A DNA stretch of 7,912 bases, from contig JAHWKS010000211.1 of the NCBI GenBank assembly GCA_019347795.1, forward strand, positions 1 through 7,912, given 5' to 3'. The DNA comes from Planctomycetota bacterium. Lineage in GTDB: Bacteria > Planctomycetota > Planctomycetia > Pirellulales > Pirellulaceae. A model generated the notes under the pieces. That model did no database searches, was not told where the DNA came from, and saw only the letters and a list, made by a program, of their open reading frames with translations. The stretch's first letter is position 1. The number at the start of each line of letters is the position of its first letter. The position numbers and the translations under genes are program-made. Below are positions 1 through 7,080 of this stretch, piece by piece.

Positions 1-2693
1 CTGCGCACGGATCCCAGCGACAAGACGCCGGCCTCCGCGCGGCTGATCCTGCCGTTGCCGGCCACTCGCAACGAGTCGGCCAGCCGGCCGCGCAGGCTGA
101 GGTCGAGCCGGCCGGTCAGGGGAACATCCGCGCCGAGCCAGATGCCCAGGAACCGATTCGCCTCGGCGCCCCGGAGGTTGAGCAGGAATTCCCCTGTCGG
201 CCGCTCCTCCAGGCGCAGCGTTGCGGTCGCCTGAATGCGTCCGCCGGACAATCCTCCCGACACATCCTCGAAGCGCAGATACGCCGGCGTGAAGAGGACA
301 CGTCCTTCGAGCTGTTCGACCTGCGTGAAGCCGGCAAGTTCAACGCGGCGAAGCGAGAAGACTCCGCTGCCGCTGGGGAGGAGGCTCTCCGCGTCATGCT
401 CAAACGCAGCGTGCAAATCGAGGACGCCGTCCAAACCCGTTTCGCCCCAGCGACCTTGGAAGATGGCGGCGAGACGGGCGAAGCGAACGTCCGTAAGCGT
501 GAGCGTTCCGCCGCCGGCCTCCGGAGCCGCTTCCGACATCGGCATCGATCCCTCCGCTTGCAATTGACCGTCGAGCAGCGATGCTTCGAGGCGATAAGTG
601 AGTACGTCCTCGCGTCGCTGCGCTTGGGCCGCGAAGGCGCCGGCGAGCACGCCGTTGATGAGAATCTCCTCCGCGGCTACATCGGCGTCGATACTCCAGC
701 GGCGGAAGTCATTCACGGCGCCCGGCGGGGCGGAAGCGGCAATGTCGCCATCGGACACGCCTTCCAAGCTGACGGGCAGGCTCATCGCATCGTCGAGCAG
801 CCGTCCCAGGTTCACGTCCCGCCAGTGCAGCTCGACCTCTGCCGGCGACGCATCCGTTCGCGGCCAGAGGCCCTCGCCGTGCAGCTCTCCGCCGTAAAGC
901 GACGCATCGAGCCGGGCGATTTGGATCTGCTCTTCACCGGCATTGAACGCGAGCGAAACCATCTCCGCCGTCACATCGTCCACTCGCAGCTCCGCGACGT
1001 TCCCCTCTCCGCGGCCGACGAACGAGATCGGCGCCAGTTGTCCGCTTCCCTCGAGTCGAAAATCGGCGACGCCGGCCAGCTCCGCCGGCGGCCGCACCGG
1101 CGGCGGCAGCAGGTTGAGCCGGGCAATCTCGAACTGCGAACCTTCGGCGACAATCGCGTACGAGTGCGGCGACCGCAGTCCGACGCTTCCGGAGAGCCGC
1201 AGCCGCATGGCGCCCTTGGTCGCCGTCACTTCGGAAAGCAGCAGCCGGCCGCGGTCGATCTGAAACTCTGCCAGCGCCGCGCCGCGGCTCAGGCCCAGTG
1301 CCGCCACATCGGAGAGCGTCAGCCGCCCGACGCCGCGCCAGCGATCGACGTCGTCGGGGTCATCGACGGGAATGGCCAGATCGACAACCCCTTCCGCCTC
1401 GCCGGCCAGCGGCGCCTCCAGCACGTTCATGTCTGCGAGCAGCCGCCCCAGATCGACCCCCTGCATCCGCAACTCCAACTGCGCGTCGCCCGGCTCCGCC
1501 ATGGGGAAGCTGGCCGATCCCCGCACTGATCCGCCATAGAGCACCGCCGCAAGGTTGGCGGCGTCGATCCGCTCGTCGTCGATGACAAAGTCCGCTTGCA
1601 GCGAGTTGGCCAGGAGCCCGCCGGCGCGGAGATCGCCGAGTCGAAAGGCGCCTCGGATGCTCCAGAGGGAGTCCGCCCCGTCGGCGGGCGACTGGGCTGT
1701 AAAGTCGCCGGCAAGCGCGGCGATTTCCGTCTCGCCGAAGTCGAGCCGCTCTCCGGCTGCTTCGCCCTCAAGCCGCCACTGCAGAGGATCGAGTTGTCCC
1801 CGCGCGGCGCCTTTCAGGCGCAAGGCGCCGGCGACGGGAAACGGCGGACGATACGCCTCGGGCAACTCGTCCAGCCACGTCAGTTGCTCATCGGATAGTT
1901 GCACGTCGGCGATAAACTGGTACGGCGACGTCAGCGTCGCGCGTCCCGAGCCGGCGAACTCCGCCGTGCCCATGCGGCCTCGGAGCTGTGACATGGTCAG
2001 CACGCCGTCAGCCGCCTCGAATCGGGTCGTGGCGGCGATGGGCGGGAGGTCCGCGATTTCAGCCGCCTCCAAATTCACGCCGCCGGTCAGGCGCCACGCC
2101 GTCACGTCATTGAGCCGCGCGGGGTTCACCTGACCGCGCACCTCGCCCGAGATGAGTCCTTCGGCCATTCCCTCCAGTTCGGGCAACAGCTCCAAGAGAC
2201 GCTCGATCGGCAACTGCGAGATTTGCAGATTCGTCGCCAGGTCGCCCGGCGGCGAGAGCGGGAGAATGGCGCTGCCGGTGACGCGGCCGGGAGGTCCCGC
2301 GCCGTGGGGCACAAGGAAGGAAAGCTCTCGCAGCCTCGCCACGCCGTCTTGATGCAGCAATTCGGCCCGCACGTCCCGCATCACCAGTCCTTCGATCACG
2401 AGCCGCTCCGCCGTCAGCACCGCCTCGATGCGATACAACCGCGGCGTCAAGAGTGCGCCGCGCGGATAGCCGATCGATCCCTCTACGGCGACCTGCCCCG
2501 CCACGTCAAACGGCAATTCCGCTCCAACCCGCCGCAGCAATCCGGCCAGTTGCTCCAGATCCACCACCCGCCGCTGGAAGGGCGTCGTGATGTAGTCGTC
2601 CTGCGCCTGAGCGGCGCCGCCGGCCGCCGCCACTGTAAGCGCCGCGACGATGGCGACGGCCGGGCGAGTTAGAGCTCTGATTGGAGTCCGCAT
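1..2693 (-). CDS. AsmA/TamB-like envelope protein, C-terminus beyond window edge
   Basis: The minus strand is open without a stop from the ATG at 2693-2691 to base 1, giving 897 codons plus two bases, so the C-terminus is missing. Residues 1-30 look like a signal peptide: basic start (MRTPIRALTR), hydrophobic AVAIVAALTVAAAGGAA, likely cleavage after AQA30 before QDDY. It could instead be an uncleaved anchor, as in classical AsmA proteins. The rest is alternating beta-strand-like sequence with little charge clustering. A degenerate motif (hydrophobic, RLL or similar, then a G-rich strand) recurs near residues 156-192, 408-443, 622-657, 731-767 and 837-871. Strand motifs of the YGGxxxGxxxxP type sit at 386-397 and 600-611, with variants at 708-718 and 816-826. 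Such repeats and YGG strands are typical of AsmA-like domains, whose members (AsmA, TamB, YhdP) are thought to form long beta-grooves carrying lipid across the periplasm. Upstream codons in frame contain no ATG, GTG or TTG near the start, which supports this start; no good Shine-Dalgarno is adjacent. Lipid transport or outer-membrane assembly is inferred from family resemblance only. Confidence 0.8.
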   Translation of the reverse strand, partial: MRTPIRALTRPAVAIVAALTVAAAGGAAQAQDDYITTPFQRRVVDLEQLAGLLRRVGAELPFDVAGQVAVEGSIGYPRGALLTPRLYRIEAVLTAERLVIEGLVMRDVRAELLHQDGVARLRELSFLVPHGAGPPGRVTGSAILPLSPPGDLATNLQISQLPIERLLELLPELEGMAEGLISGEVRGQVNPARLNDVTAWRLTGGVNLEAAEIADLPPIAATTRFEAADGVLTMSQLRGRMGTAEFAGSGRATLTSPYQFIADVQLSDEQLTWLDELPEAYRPPFPVAGALRLKGAARGQLDPLQWRLEGEAAGERLDFGETEIAALAGDFTAQSPADGADSLWSIRGAFRLGDLRAGGLLANSLQADFVIDDERIDAANLAAVLYGGSVRGSASFPMAEPGDAQLELRMQGVDLGRLLADMNVLEAPLAGEAEGVVDLAIPVDDPDDVDRWRGVGRLTLSDVAALGLSRGAALAEFQIDRGRLLLSEVTATKGAMRLRLSGSVGLRSPHSYAIVAEGSQFEIARLNLLPPPVRPPAELAGVADFRLEGSGQLAPISFVGRGEGNVAELRVDDVTAEMVSLAFNAGEEQIQIARLDASLYGGELHGEGLWPRTDASPAEVELHWRDVNLGRLLDDAMSLPVSLEGVSDGDIAASAPPGAVNDFRRWSIDADVAAEEILINGVLAGAFAAQAQRREDVLTYRLEASLLDGQLQAEGSMPMSEAAPEAGGGTLTLTDVRFARLAAIFQGRWGETGLDGVLDLHAAFEHDAESLLPSGSGVFSLRRVELAGFTQVEQLEGRVLFTPAYLRFEDVSGGLSGGRIQATATLRLEERPTGEFLLNLRGAEANRFLGIWLGADVPLTGRLDLSLRGRLADSLRVAGNGRISRAEAGVLSLGSVR

Positions 2694-2847
2694 GGGGAGC
2701 TTATCGCGAGGATTCCTCCACAGACTATGTACGTTGCATTGCCTCCGCCGTCCAACGGTCGCACTTTCCGCCGCACTTTTCGCGCCGGAGCGGCTTGCTC
2801 GGGAAGTGAAGCTTGGGACGGCTGCGATCGAGCCTGCCGGCGGCGTG

Positions 2848-2876
2848 TTTTCACCGTCCGGGCGGCGGGCTAAACT
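2848..2876 (+). promoter_or_regulatory. Candidate sigma70-type promoter for the secreted protein-ATPase operon
   Basis: TTTTCA (2848-2853, four of six matches to TTGACA) lies exactly 17 bases before TAAACT (2871-2876, four of six matches to TATAAT). The spacer is very GC-rich. Transcription would start near 2883, leaving a leader of about 50 bases before the ATG at 2934. This is the best promoter-like pair in the 240-base divergent gap. I found no convincing pair for the opposite AsmA-like gene. Confidence 0.45.
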
Positions 2877-2920
2877 AAGAGCAGCGTTCACCCGGAACTC
2901 GTGCTTCGTCCAGACTACAC

Positions 2921-2926
2921 AGAGGA
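2921..2926 (+). promoter_or_regulatory. Ribosome binding site deciding the start of the secreted protein
   Basis: AGAGGA sits seven bases before the ATG at 2934. The same frame also opens at a GTG at 2901, but the sequence between it and the ATG encodes a charged stretch (RPDYTEE) that would spoil a signal peptide. The ATG at 2934, with this site in front of it, is therefore the better start. Confidence 0.65.
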
Positions 2927-2933
2927 AATCGTC

Positions 2934-3497
2934 ATGCGCTGTCATGCTTTACTCGCGCTCGCCGGTTGCTTGTGCTTGGGTCTTGCGTCTCTCTCCTCGG
3001 CCGACGATAAGCCGTCGGGCGAAAAGATCGCCCTGGCCGACGGCAAGCTCACCCTCGTCCCCCCCGCAGCCTGGGAGCGAAAGGAGCCGAGCGTGCGGAT
3101 CATCGAGCACGAGTTCGCCATTCCCGCCGCGGAAGGGGACGACAACCCCGGCCGCCTCACGATCATGGGCGCGGGAGGCAGCGTCGAGGCCAACATCGAT
3201 CGCTGGATCGGCCAGTTCGAGCAGCCCGACGGCGCCTCCAGCAAAGACCGCACGAAGGTGGACAAGCTGACCGTCGATGGTCAGACCGTGCACCTGGTGG
3301 ACATCACCGGCACGTACAAGGATCAGCGCGGCCCATTCGCCCCCGCCGTGATGCGGGAAGACTATCGCATGCTGGCGGCGATCATCGCCACCGAGCAGTC
3401 CGGCCGCTATTTCGTCAAGCTCTACGGGCCTAAGAAGACGATCGCGGCCAACGAAAAGGCCTTCCGCGCCATGGTGGAGAGTTTGGACGTACAATAG
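2934..3497 (+). CDS. Small secreted protein, planctomycete-type hypothetical
   Basis: This 187-residue protein starts with a signal peptide: MRCH, then hydrophobic ALLALAGCLCLGLASL, with probable cleavage after SSA23 before DDKPSGEK. An LAGC at residues 9-12 resembles a lipobox, but the hydrophobic stretch before it is too short for a normal lipoprotein signal. The mature part is about 164 residues with no membrane segment. Visible features are GKLTLVPPAAWERKEP near the start, EFAIPAAEGDD, LTIMGAGGSVEANIDRWIGQFEQ in the middle, and a C-terminal half with VHLVDITGTYKD and RYFVKLYGP. A proline-tryptophan start, a GGS...N..RW..QF core and a closing helix recall small PsbP- or DcrB-like periplasmic domains; this is a weak fold-level guess. 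I know of no assigned function. It is followed after three bases by the membrane ATPase gene in the same reading frame, so the two are almost certainly co-transcribed. Confidence 0.82.
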   Translation: MRCHALLALAGCLCLGLASLSSADDKPSGEKIALADGKLTLVPPAAWERKEPSVRIIEHEFAIPAAEGDDNPGRLTIMGAGGSVEANIDRWIGQFEQPDGASSKDRTKVDKLTVDGQTVHLVDITGTYKDQRGPFAPAVMREDYRMLAAIIATEQSGRYFVKLYGPKKTIAANEKAFRAMVESLDVQ

Positions 3498-3500
3498 CGC

Positions 3501-5015
3501 ATGAAGATCCAACAACTGCTCGAGCATCACGGCATCGCGCGGAACCCGTTTGCCGAGGAAGACGCTCAGACCGACCCGGTCTTCAAAGACTATTGCATCG
3601 ATAACTCCTATCATCCCACCTGGGACAAGATCTTCGGCGATCCCGCCGAGCCGGCCACGGCCATCGTGTTCGGCGAGAAAGGCGCCGGCAAGACCGCCAT
3701 GCGGCTGCAGATCGCCCGGCGGCTGGAAGAGTACAACGCGGCGCACCCCGACGGCCGGCTGTACGTCATCCACTACGACGACTTCAATCACTACCTGGAC
3801 ACCTTTCGCGATAAGGTCGGCCCGCGACGCCGGCCGGAGAAGTTGCTGTCCGAGTGGAAGCTCTGGGACCACATGGACGCGGTGCTGGCGCTGGGGGTGA
3901 CGGGGTTGATCGACCGGGTGCTGGAGGTGAGCCAGCCCTCGGTCTCCGCCGGGTCGCCGGTCGATCGGCGGATGGTGAGCAAGCTCGAGCATCACCAGGC
4001 GCGGGACCTGCTGCTGTTGGCGGCGTATTACGATCAGTCGATGGCCGAGACGTTCCGCGCCCGCTGGAGGCGTCTCCGCAAGCGGCTCCACTACCGCACG
4101 TGGCTCGCCCATTGGGACCTGGCTCTGGGCGTGGTGTGGACCATGGCGGCCGTCGCAGCGGTGATCTGGATCTTCGCCACCATGCCGGGCGAAAGCTTCA
4201 GCCCGCTCTTGCTCTATCTGCTGCTGGCCCTGGCGTTCGTGCTGGCCGGGTGGGCTCCCTGGACGTGGCGGTTCCTGCGACGGCACTGGCTGGCGCGGAA
4301 GATCGCCAGGCGGGTGCGCACCGGGAATCGGCAGGCGCATGTGTTGCGGCGGGTGCTGATGAACTTCGCCGCCGCGGACCTGGCCGATCAGCCCTTCCCC
4401 GCCAAGGACCGCACCGACGATCGTTACGAACTTTTGATGAAGTTCCAAAGCATCCTGCAAACGCTCGGCTTCAAGGGGATCGTGGTGCTGGTGGATCGCG
4501 TGGACGAGCCGCACCTGATCAACGGCTCGCCCAAGCTGATGCGGGCCCTGGTGTGGCCGATGCTCGACAACAAGTTCCTCAAGCACCCCGGCCTCGGTTT
4601 GAAGCTGATGCTGCCGATCGAGCTGACGCAGTTCCTGGAGCGGGAGGACGCGGAGTTCTACCAGCGGGCGCGGCTCGACAAACAGAATACGGTTCGCTCG
4701 CTGGAGTGGACCGGGCAGGCGCTCTACGACGTCACCAACGCCCGCATCAAGGCCTGCGCCGCCGACGGCGCCGCGCCGACGCTGCGAGACCTGTTCGCCC
4801 CCGGTCTGAGCGACGAGCGGCTGATCGAGGCCCTGCGGTCGCTGCGGGTGCCCCGTGCGGCGTTCAAGTGCCTGTACCGCATGCTCGTCACCCACTGCAA
4901 CGCGCACACCGACATGAACCCGGCGTGGCAAATCTCGCCCGAGACGTTCGAGTCGGTGCTCGCGGTGTATCACCGCGAGCAGGAAGCCTTCGACCGCGGC
5001 CTGGGCGCGGGGTAG
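3501..5015 (+). CDS. Membrane-anchored KAP-like P-loop ATPase
   Basis: A 504-residue P-loop NTPase. Walker A is GEKGAGKT at residues 58-65. A Walker B-like strand GIVVLVDRVDE spans 326-336, with D335 and E336 as likely metal-binding and catalytic acids; D332 is an alternative. Between them lie two hydrophobic segments, about 207-227 and 235-255, joined by a short loop (MPGESFSP). Arg-rich flanks (RWRRLRKRLHYR before, RFLRRHWLARKIARRVR after) place both ends, and hence both Walker motifs, in the cytoplasm. Insertion of a membrane hairpin inside the P-loop domain is the hallmark of KAP NTPases (Kidins220/PifA type). The N-terminus, with GIARNPFAEEDAQTDPVF before Walker A, also resembles ExeA/Orc-type AAA ATPases. 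The C-terminal third (400-504) is mostly helical and may be a regulatory or partner-binding part. The gene follows the secreted-protein gene by three bases in the same frame, with only a weak ribosome site, suggesting translational coupling. ATP binding is well supported; the biological role is unknown. Confidence 0.85.
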   Translation: MKIQQLLEHHGIARNPFAEEDAQTDPVFKDYCIDNSYHPTWDKIFGDPAEPATAIVFGEKGAGKTAMRLQIARRLEEYNAAHPDGRLYVIHYDDFNHYLDTFRDKVGPRRRPEKLLSEWKLWDHMDAVLALGVTGLIDRVLEVSQPSVSAGSPVDRRMVSKLEHHQARDLLLLAAYYDQSMAETFRARWRRLRKRLHYRTWLAHWDLALGVVWTMAAVAAVIWIFATMPGESFSPLLLYLLLALAFVLAGWAPWTWRFLRRHWLARKIARRVRTGNRQAHVLRRVLMNFAAADLADQPFPAKDRTDDRYELLMKFQSILQTLGFKGIVVLVDRVDEPHLINGSPKLMRALVWPMLDNKFLKHPGLGLKLMLPIELTQFLEREDAEFYQRARLDKQNTVRSLEWTGQALYDVTNARIKACAADGAAPTLRDLFAPGLSDERLIEALRSLRVPRAAFKCLYRMLVTHCNAHTDMNPAWQISPETFESVLAVYHREQEAFDRGLGAG

Positions 5016-5030
5016 GTTACATCCTCCTTT

Positions 5031-5072
5031 CCCATTTTCTGCAAATGGGCGCGCCGCCGCTCAGGCGGCTTT
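5031..5072. terminator. Two hairpins between convergent genes
   Basis: The 56-base gap between the ATPase stop and the pepF stop holds two perfect inverted repeats. CCCATTT (5031-5037) pairs with AAATGGG (5043-5049) around a five-base loop. GCCGCC (5053-5058) pairs with GGCGGC (5064-5069) around GCTCA and is followed by TTT on the plus strand. The T-tract is short, so intrinsic termination is only plausible. Their position between two converging genes fits a shared bidirectional terminator. Confidence 0.45.
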
Positions 5073-6874
5073 CAGAGCAGCTCGTCCAGCTCATCCACCA
5101 GCGAGGCGAAGTGGGTCAGGGCGGTTTCGACCGGCTCGGGCTGCTCCATGTCCACCCCCGCCCCGCGCAACAGGTCGAGCGGATCCTTGGAGCAGCCGCC
5201 CTGGAGGAAGCCGAGGTAGTCCTGCAGCTCCTGCTCCCCCCCTTCCAGCACGCGGCGGCTGAGGGCGATCGCGGCCGACATCCCCGTGGCGTACTTGTAG
5301 ACGTAAAACGCGCGGTAGAAGTGCGGGATGCGGAAGCACTCGCGGCGCAGCTCGTCGTCGATGACAAACTCCGGCCCGAAGTACGCCGCCAGCAGCTCGC
5401 TGTATGCATCCTGCAGCGTCTTGACCGTGAGCGGCTCGCCTTGCTCGGCCATGGCGTGGGTGATCTTCTCGAACTCGGCGAACATCGTCTGGCGGAAGAC
5501 CGTGCCGCGGATGTCGTCGATCTCCCGGTTCACCAGGTAGGCCCGCTCGCGGTCGTCGGCGGCCCGCTCGCGGAGATGCCGGCTGAGGAGCTGCTCGTTG
5601 AAGGTGCTGGCCACCTCGGCCACGAAGATCGTGTAGTCGTAATACTGGAACGGCTGATGCCGGGCGGAGTAGTAGCTGTGCATCGAGTGCCCCGCCTCGT
5701 GGGCCAGCGTGAAGACGTCGTTGAAGACGGTGCTCTTGTAGTTCATCAGGATGTACGGATCGCCGTCGTAGCTGCCCGAGCTGAAGGCGCCGCTCTGCTT
5801 GCCGCGATTGGGATAGCGGTCGCACCACCGGCCGGACAGTCCCTGCCGCAGCACCGAGACATAATCCTCGCCCAGCGGCGCGACCGCCGCGGCCACCAGC
5901 TCCACCGCCTCATCCCAGGGGCGGTCGATCTCCAGGTCGCTGAGGATCGGCACGTAGGTGTCGTAGTGGTGGATGTCGTCCAGCTTCATCTTCCGCCGCC
6001 GCACGTCGTAGTAGCGGTGCAGCGTGGGAAGCTGTTTCCGCACCGCCGCGATGAGATTGTCGTACACCGCCTGCGGGACGTTGTCCGGGAAGAGCGACAT
6101 CGCCAAGGCGCCGTCGTAGCTGCGGGCGCGGGCGTAGTAGACATCCTTGTGGATGGAGCCTTGCAGTGTCGCGGCGAGCGTGTTCTCATGCCCGAGGAAC
6201 TGCTCGTAGTATTGATGAAACGCCGTCTTCCGCACCTCCCGATCGGGCGACTGCAGCAGCTCGAGGAACGAGGCGTTGGTCAGCTCGACCTCTTCCCCCT
6301 TCTCGTTCGTGACCGTGCCGAACTTCATGTCGGCGTCGAGCAGCTTGCGGAAGGCGTTCGAGGCGGCGCCCGCCATCTCGCCCTGCATCGCCAGAAGCTG
6401 CTCCTCGCGGGGACTGAGCGTGTGCGGCTTGTACCGCACCAGCCGCTCGAGCACGAGGCGGAACGGCGCCAGCTCAGTCGCCGAGAGAAAGCCCGCCATG
6501 CGATCGTCGGGAATCGCCAGAATCTCCGGCCGGATGTAGCTGGCCGCCTCGCCGGCCCGGGTGGCGACGTTCTGAAACCGGGCGACCATCGCCTGCGTAT
6601 CGGCGTTGGCCTGATCCTCGGCCGAGCGAAGGAAGGCGTATACGCCCAGCCGCTCCGCCTGCCGCTCGAAGTCGTTGTCGAACGTCAGGCACGCCGCCAG
6701 CGACGCAGCGCTCTCGCCGAGCTTGCCGCGAAACGACTCATATTCCCCAATGCGGCCTTCCCACTTTTTGAACTCTTCCTGCCAGCCTTGATCCGTGGGA
6801 AACAAGCTCGACAGGTCCCACATATCGCCGGCGGGAACCTCAGATCGGACGGGCAGCTTTCGGGGGGCGTTCAT
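5072..6874 (-). CDS. pepF: Oligoendopeptidase F, M3 family zinc metallopeptidase
   Basis: This complete 600-residue protein has the usual length of PepF enzymes, which cleave short peptides in the cytoplasm during peptide turnover. The zinc site is HEAGH at residues 392-396, within TLAHEAGHSMHSYYS: H392 and H396 bind zinc and E393 is catalytic. The third ligand should be E420 in FVAEVASTFNE, 24 residues on, matching M3 spacing. The Tyr-rich segment HFYRAFYVYKYATG (518-531) corresponds to the substrate-binding tyrosines seen near the C-terminus of M3 enzymes. The N-terminal part (about 20-200) is the helical lid domain, starting with WDLSSLFPTDQGW. There is no signal peptide or membrane segment. 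The ATG at 6874-6872 has AAGGAG six bases upstream. It is a monocistronic-looking gene, convergent with the ATPase gene and separated from the small upstream gene by about 206 bases containing a terminator-like hairpin. No key residue is missing. Confidence 0.97.
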   Translation of the reverse strand: MNAPRKLPVRSEVPAGDMWDLSSLFPTDQGWQEEFKKWEGRIGEYESFRGKLGESAASLAACLTFDNDFERQAERLGVYAFLRSAEDQANADTQAMVARFQNVATRAGEAASYIRPEILAIPDDRMAGFLSATELAPFRLVLERLVRYKPHTLSPREEQLLAMQGEMAGAASNAFRKLLDADMKFGTVTNEKGEEVELTNASFLELLQSPDREVRKTAFHQYYEQFLGHENTLAATLQGSIHKDVYYARARSYDGALAMSLFPDNVPQAVYDNLIAAVRKQLPTLHRYYDVRRRKMKLDDIHHYDTYVPILSDLEIDRPWDEAVELVAAAVAPLGEDYVSVLRQGLSGRWCDRYPNRGKQSGAFSSGSYDGDPYILMNYKSTVFNDVFTLAHEAGHSMHSYYSARHQPFQYYDYTIFVAEVASTFNEQLLSRHLRERAADDRERAYLVNREIDDIRGTVFRQTMFAEFEKITHAMAEQGEPLTVKTLQDAYSELLAAYFGPEFVIDDELRRECFRIPHFYRAFYVYKYATGMSAAIALSRRVLEGGEQELQDYLGFLQGGCSKDPLDLLRGAGVDMEQPEPVETALTHFASLVDELDELL

Positions 6875-6880
6875 GCGGCG

Positions 6881-6886
6881 CTCCTT
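6881..6886 (-). promoter_or_regulatory. Ribosome binding site of pepF
   Basis: On the minus strand AAGGAG ends six bases before the pepF ATG. It is a near-ideal Shine-Dalgarno and fixes the start codon at 6874. Confidence 0.75.
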
Positions 6887-6895
6887 CGGTTTTTG

Positions 6896-6924
6896 CGTGA
6901 GAAGACTACCCGCTGAGTCTCACG
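6896..6924. repeat. Inverted repeat in the pepF leader
   Basis: CGTGAGA (6896-6902) and TCTCACG (6918-6924) are perfect seven-base arms around 15 bases. An alternative internal pair, AGACT (6903-6907) with AGTCT (6916-6920), would compete with or extend the stem. It lies just upstream of the pepF ribosome site. It could be a leader structure or an operator; no T-tract follows on the pepF strand. Confidence 0.4.
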
Positions 6925-6956
6925 GTTTTGCCCCGGCGCGACAAGACCACCGATCA

Positions 6957-6977
6957 AGTAAAAGTCGCCGTGGCGAC
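6957..6977 (-). terminator. Candidate intrinsic terminator between the small gene and pepF
   Basis: Read on the minus strand, GTCGCC, AC, GGCGAC (6977 to 6964) form a six-base perfect inverted repeat, effectively a five-pair stem with a four-base loop. It is followed at once by TTTTACTT. It lies about 100 bases after the stop of the 68-residue gene and about 90 bases before pepF, so it would separate their transcripts. The stem is short, hence moderate confidence. Confidence 0.5.
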
Positions 6978-6990
6978 AGAGGAAGAACGA

Positions 6991-7055
6991 GGAACACCGA
7001 TCTACACTAATTGCCGCGAATGGTATTAGCGAAGATTAGTGAAGATTAGCGTTCC
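6991..7055. repeat. REP-like imperfect palindrome with ATTAG tandem repeats
   Basis: Bases 6991-7011 and 7035-7055 are inverted arms that match at 17 of 21 positions, around a 23-base centre; the innermost seven (CACTAAT and ATTAGTG) are perfect. Within the element ATTAG recurs with an exact ten-base period at 7025, 7035 and 7045 (ATTAGC, ATTAGT, ATTAGC). This AT-richer patch stands out from the GC-rich surroundings. It resembles dispersed ATTAGTG/ATTCGTG-type intergenic palindromes seen in many bacterial genomes; whether it is repeated here cannot be seen from one window. Confidence 0.55.
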
Positions 7056-7080
7056 CTTCTCCGCGCGAAGTTATCTACCT

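Noticed and set aside
396..1529. A 377-codon plus-strand open frame and neighbouring plus-strand frames up to 2672
   Set aside because: They are antisense to the AsmA-like gene, which is open for 897 codons with a signal peptide and repeats. Their translations are Arg-rich and low in structure.
2949..4973. A 674-codon minus-strand open frame
   Set aside because: It is antisense to the secreted-protein and ATPase genes; His/Gln/Arg/Pro-rich translation without motifs. Shadow.
5018..5030. AAAGGAGG directly followed by ATG TAA on the minus strand
   Set aside because: The spacing is zero and the frame is one codon long, so no functional start is expected.
3854..6916. A 1020-codon plus-strand open frame
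   Set aside because: It lies out of frame with the ATPase gene and antisense to pepF, both well-supported proteins. Its translation is rich in Arg, Gly, Ala, Gln and Val with no domain. It is a GC-driven shadow.
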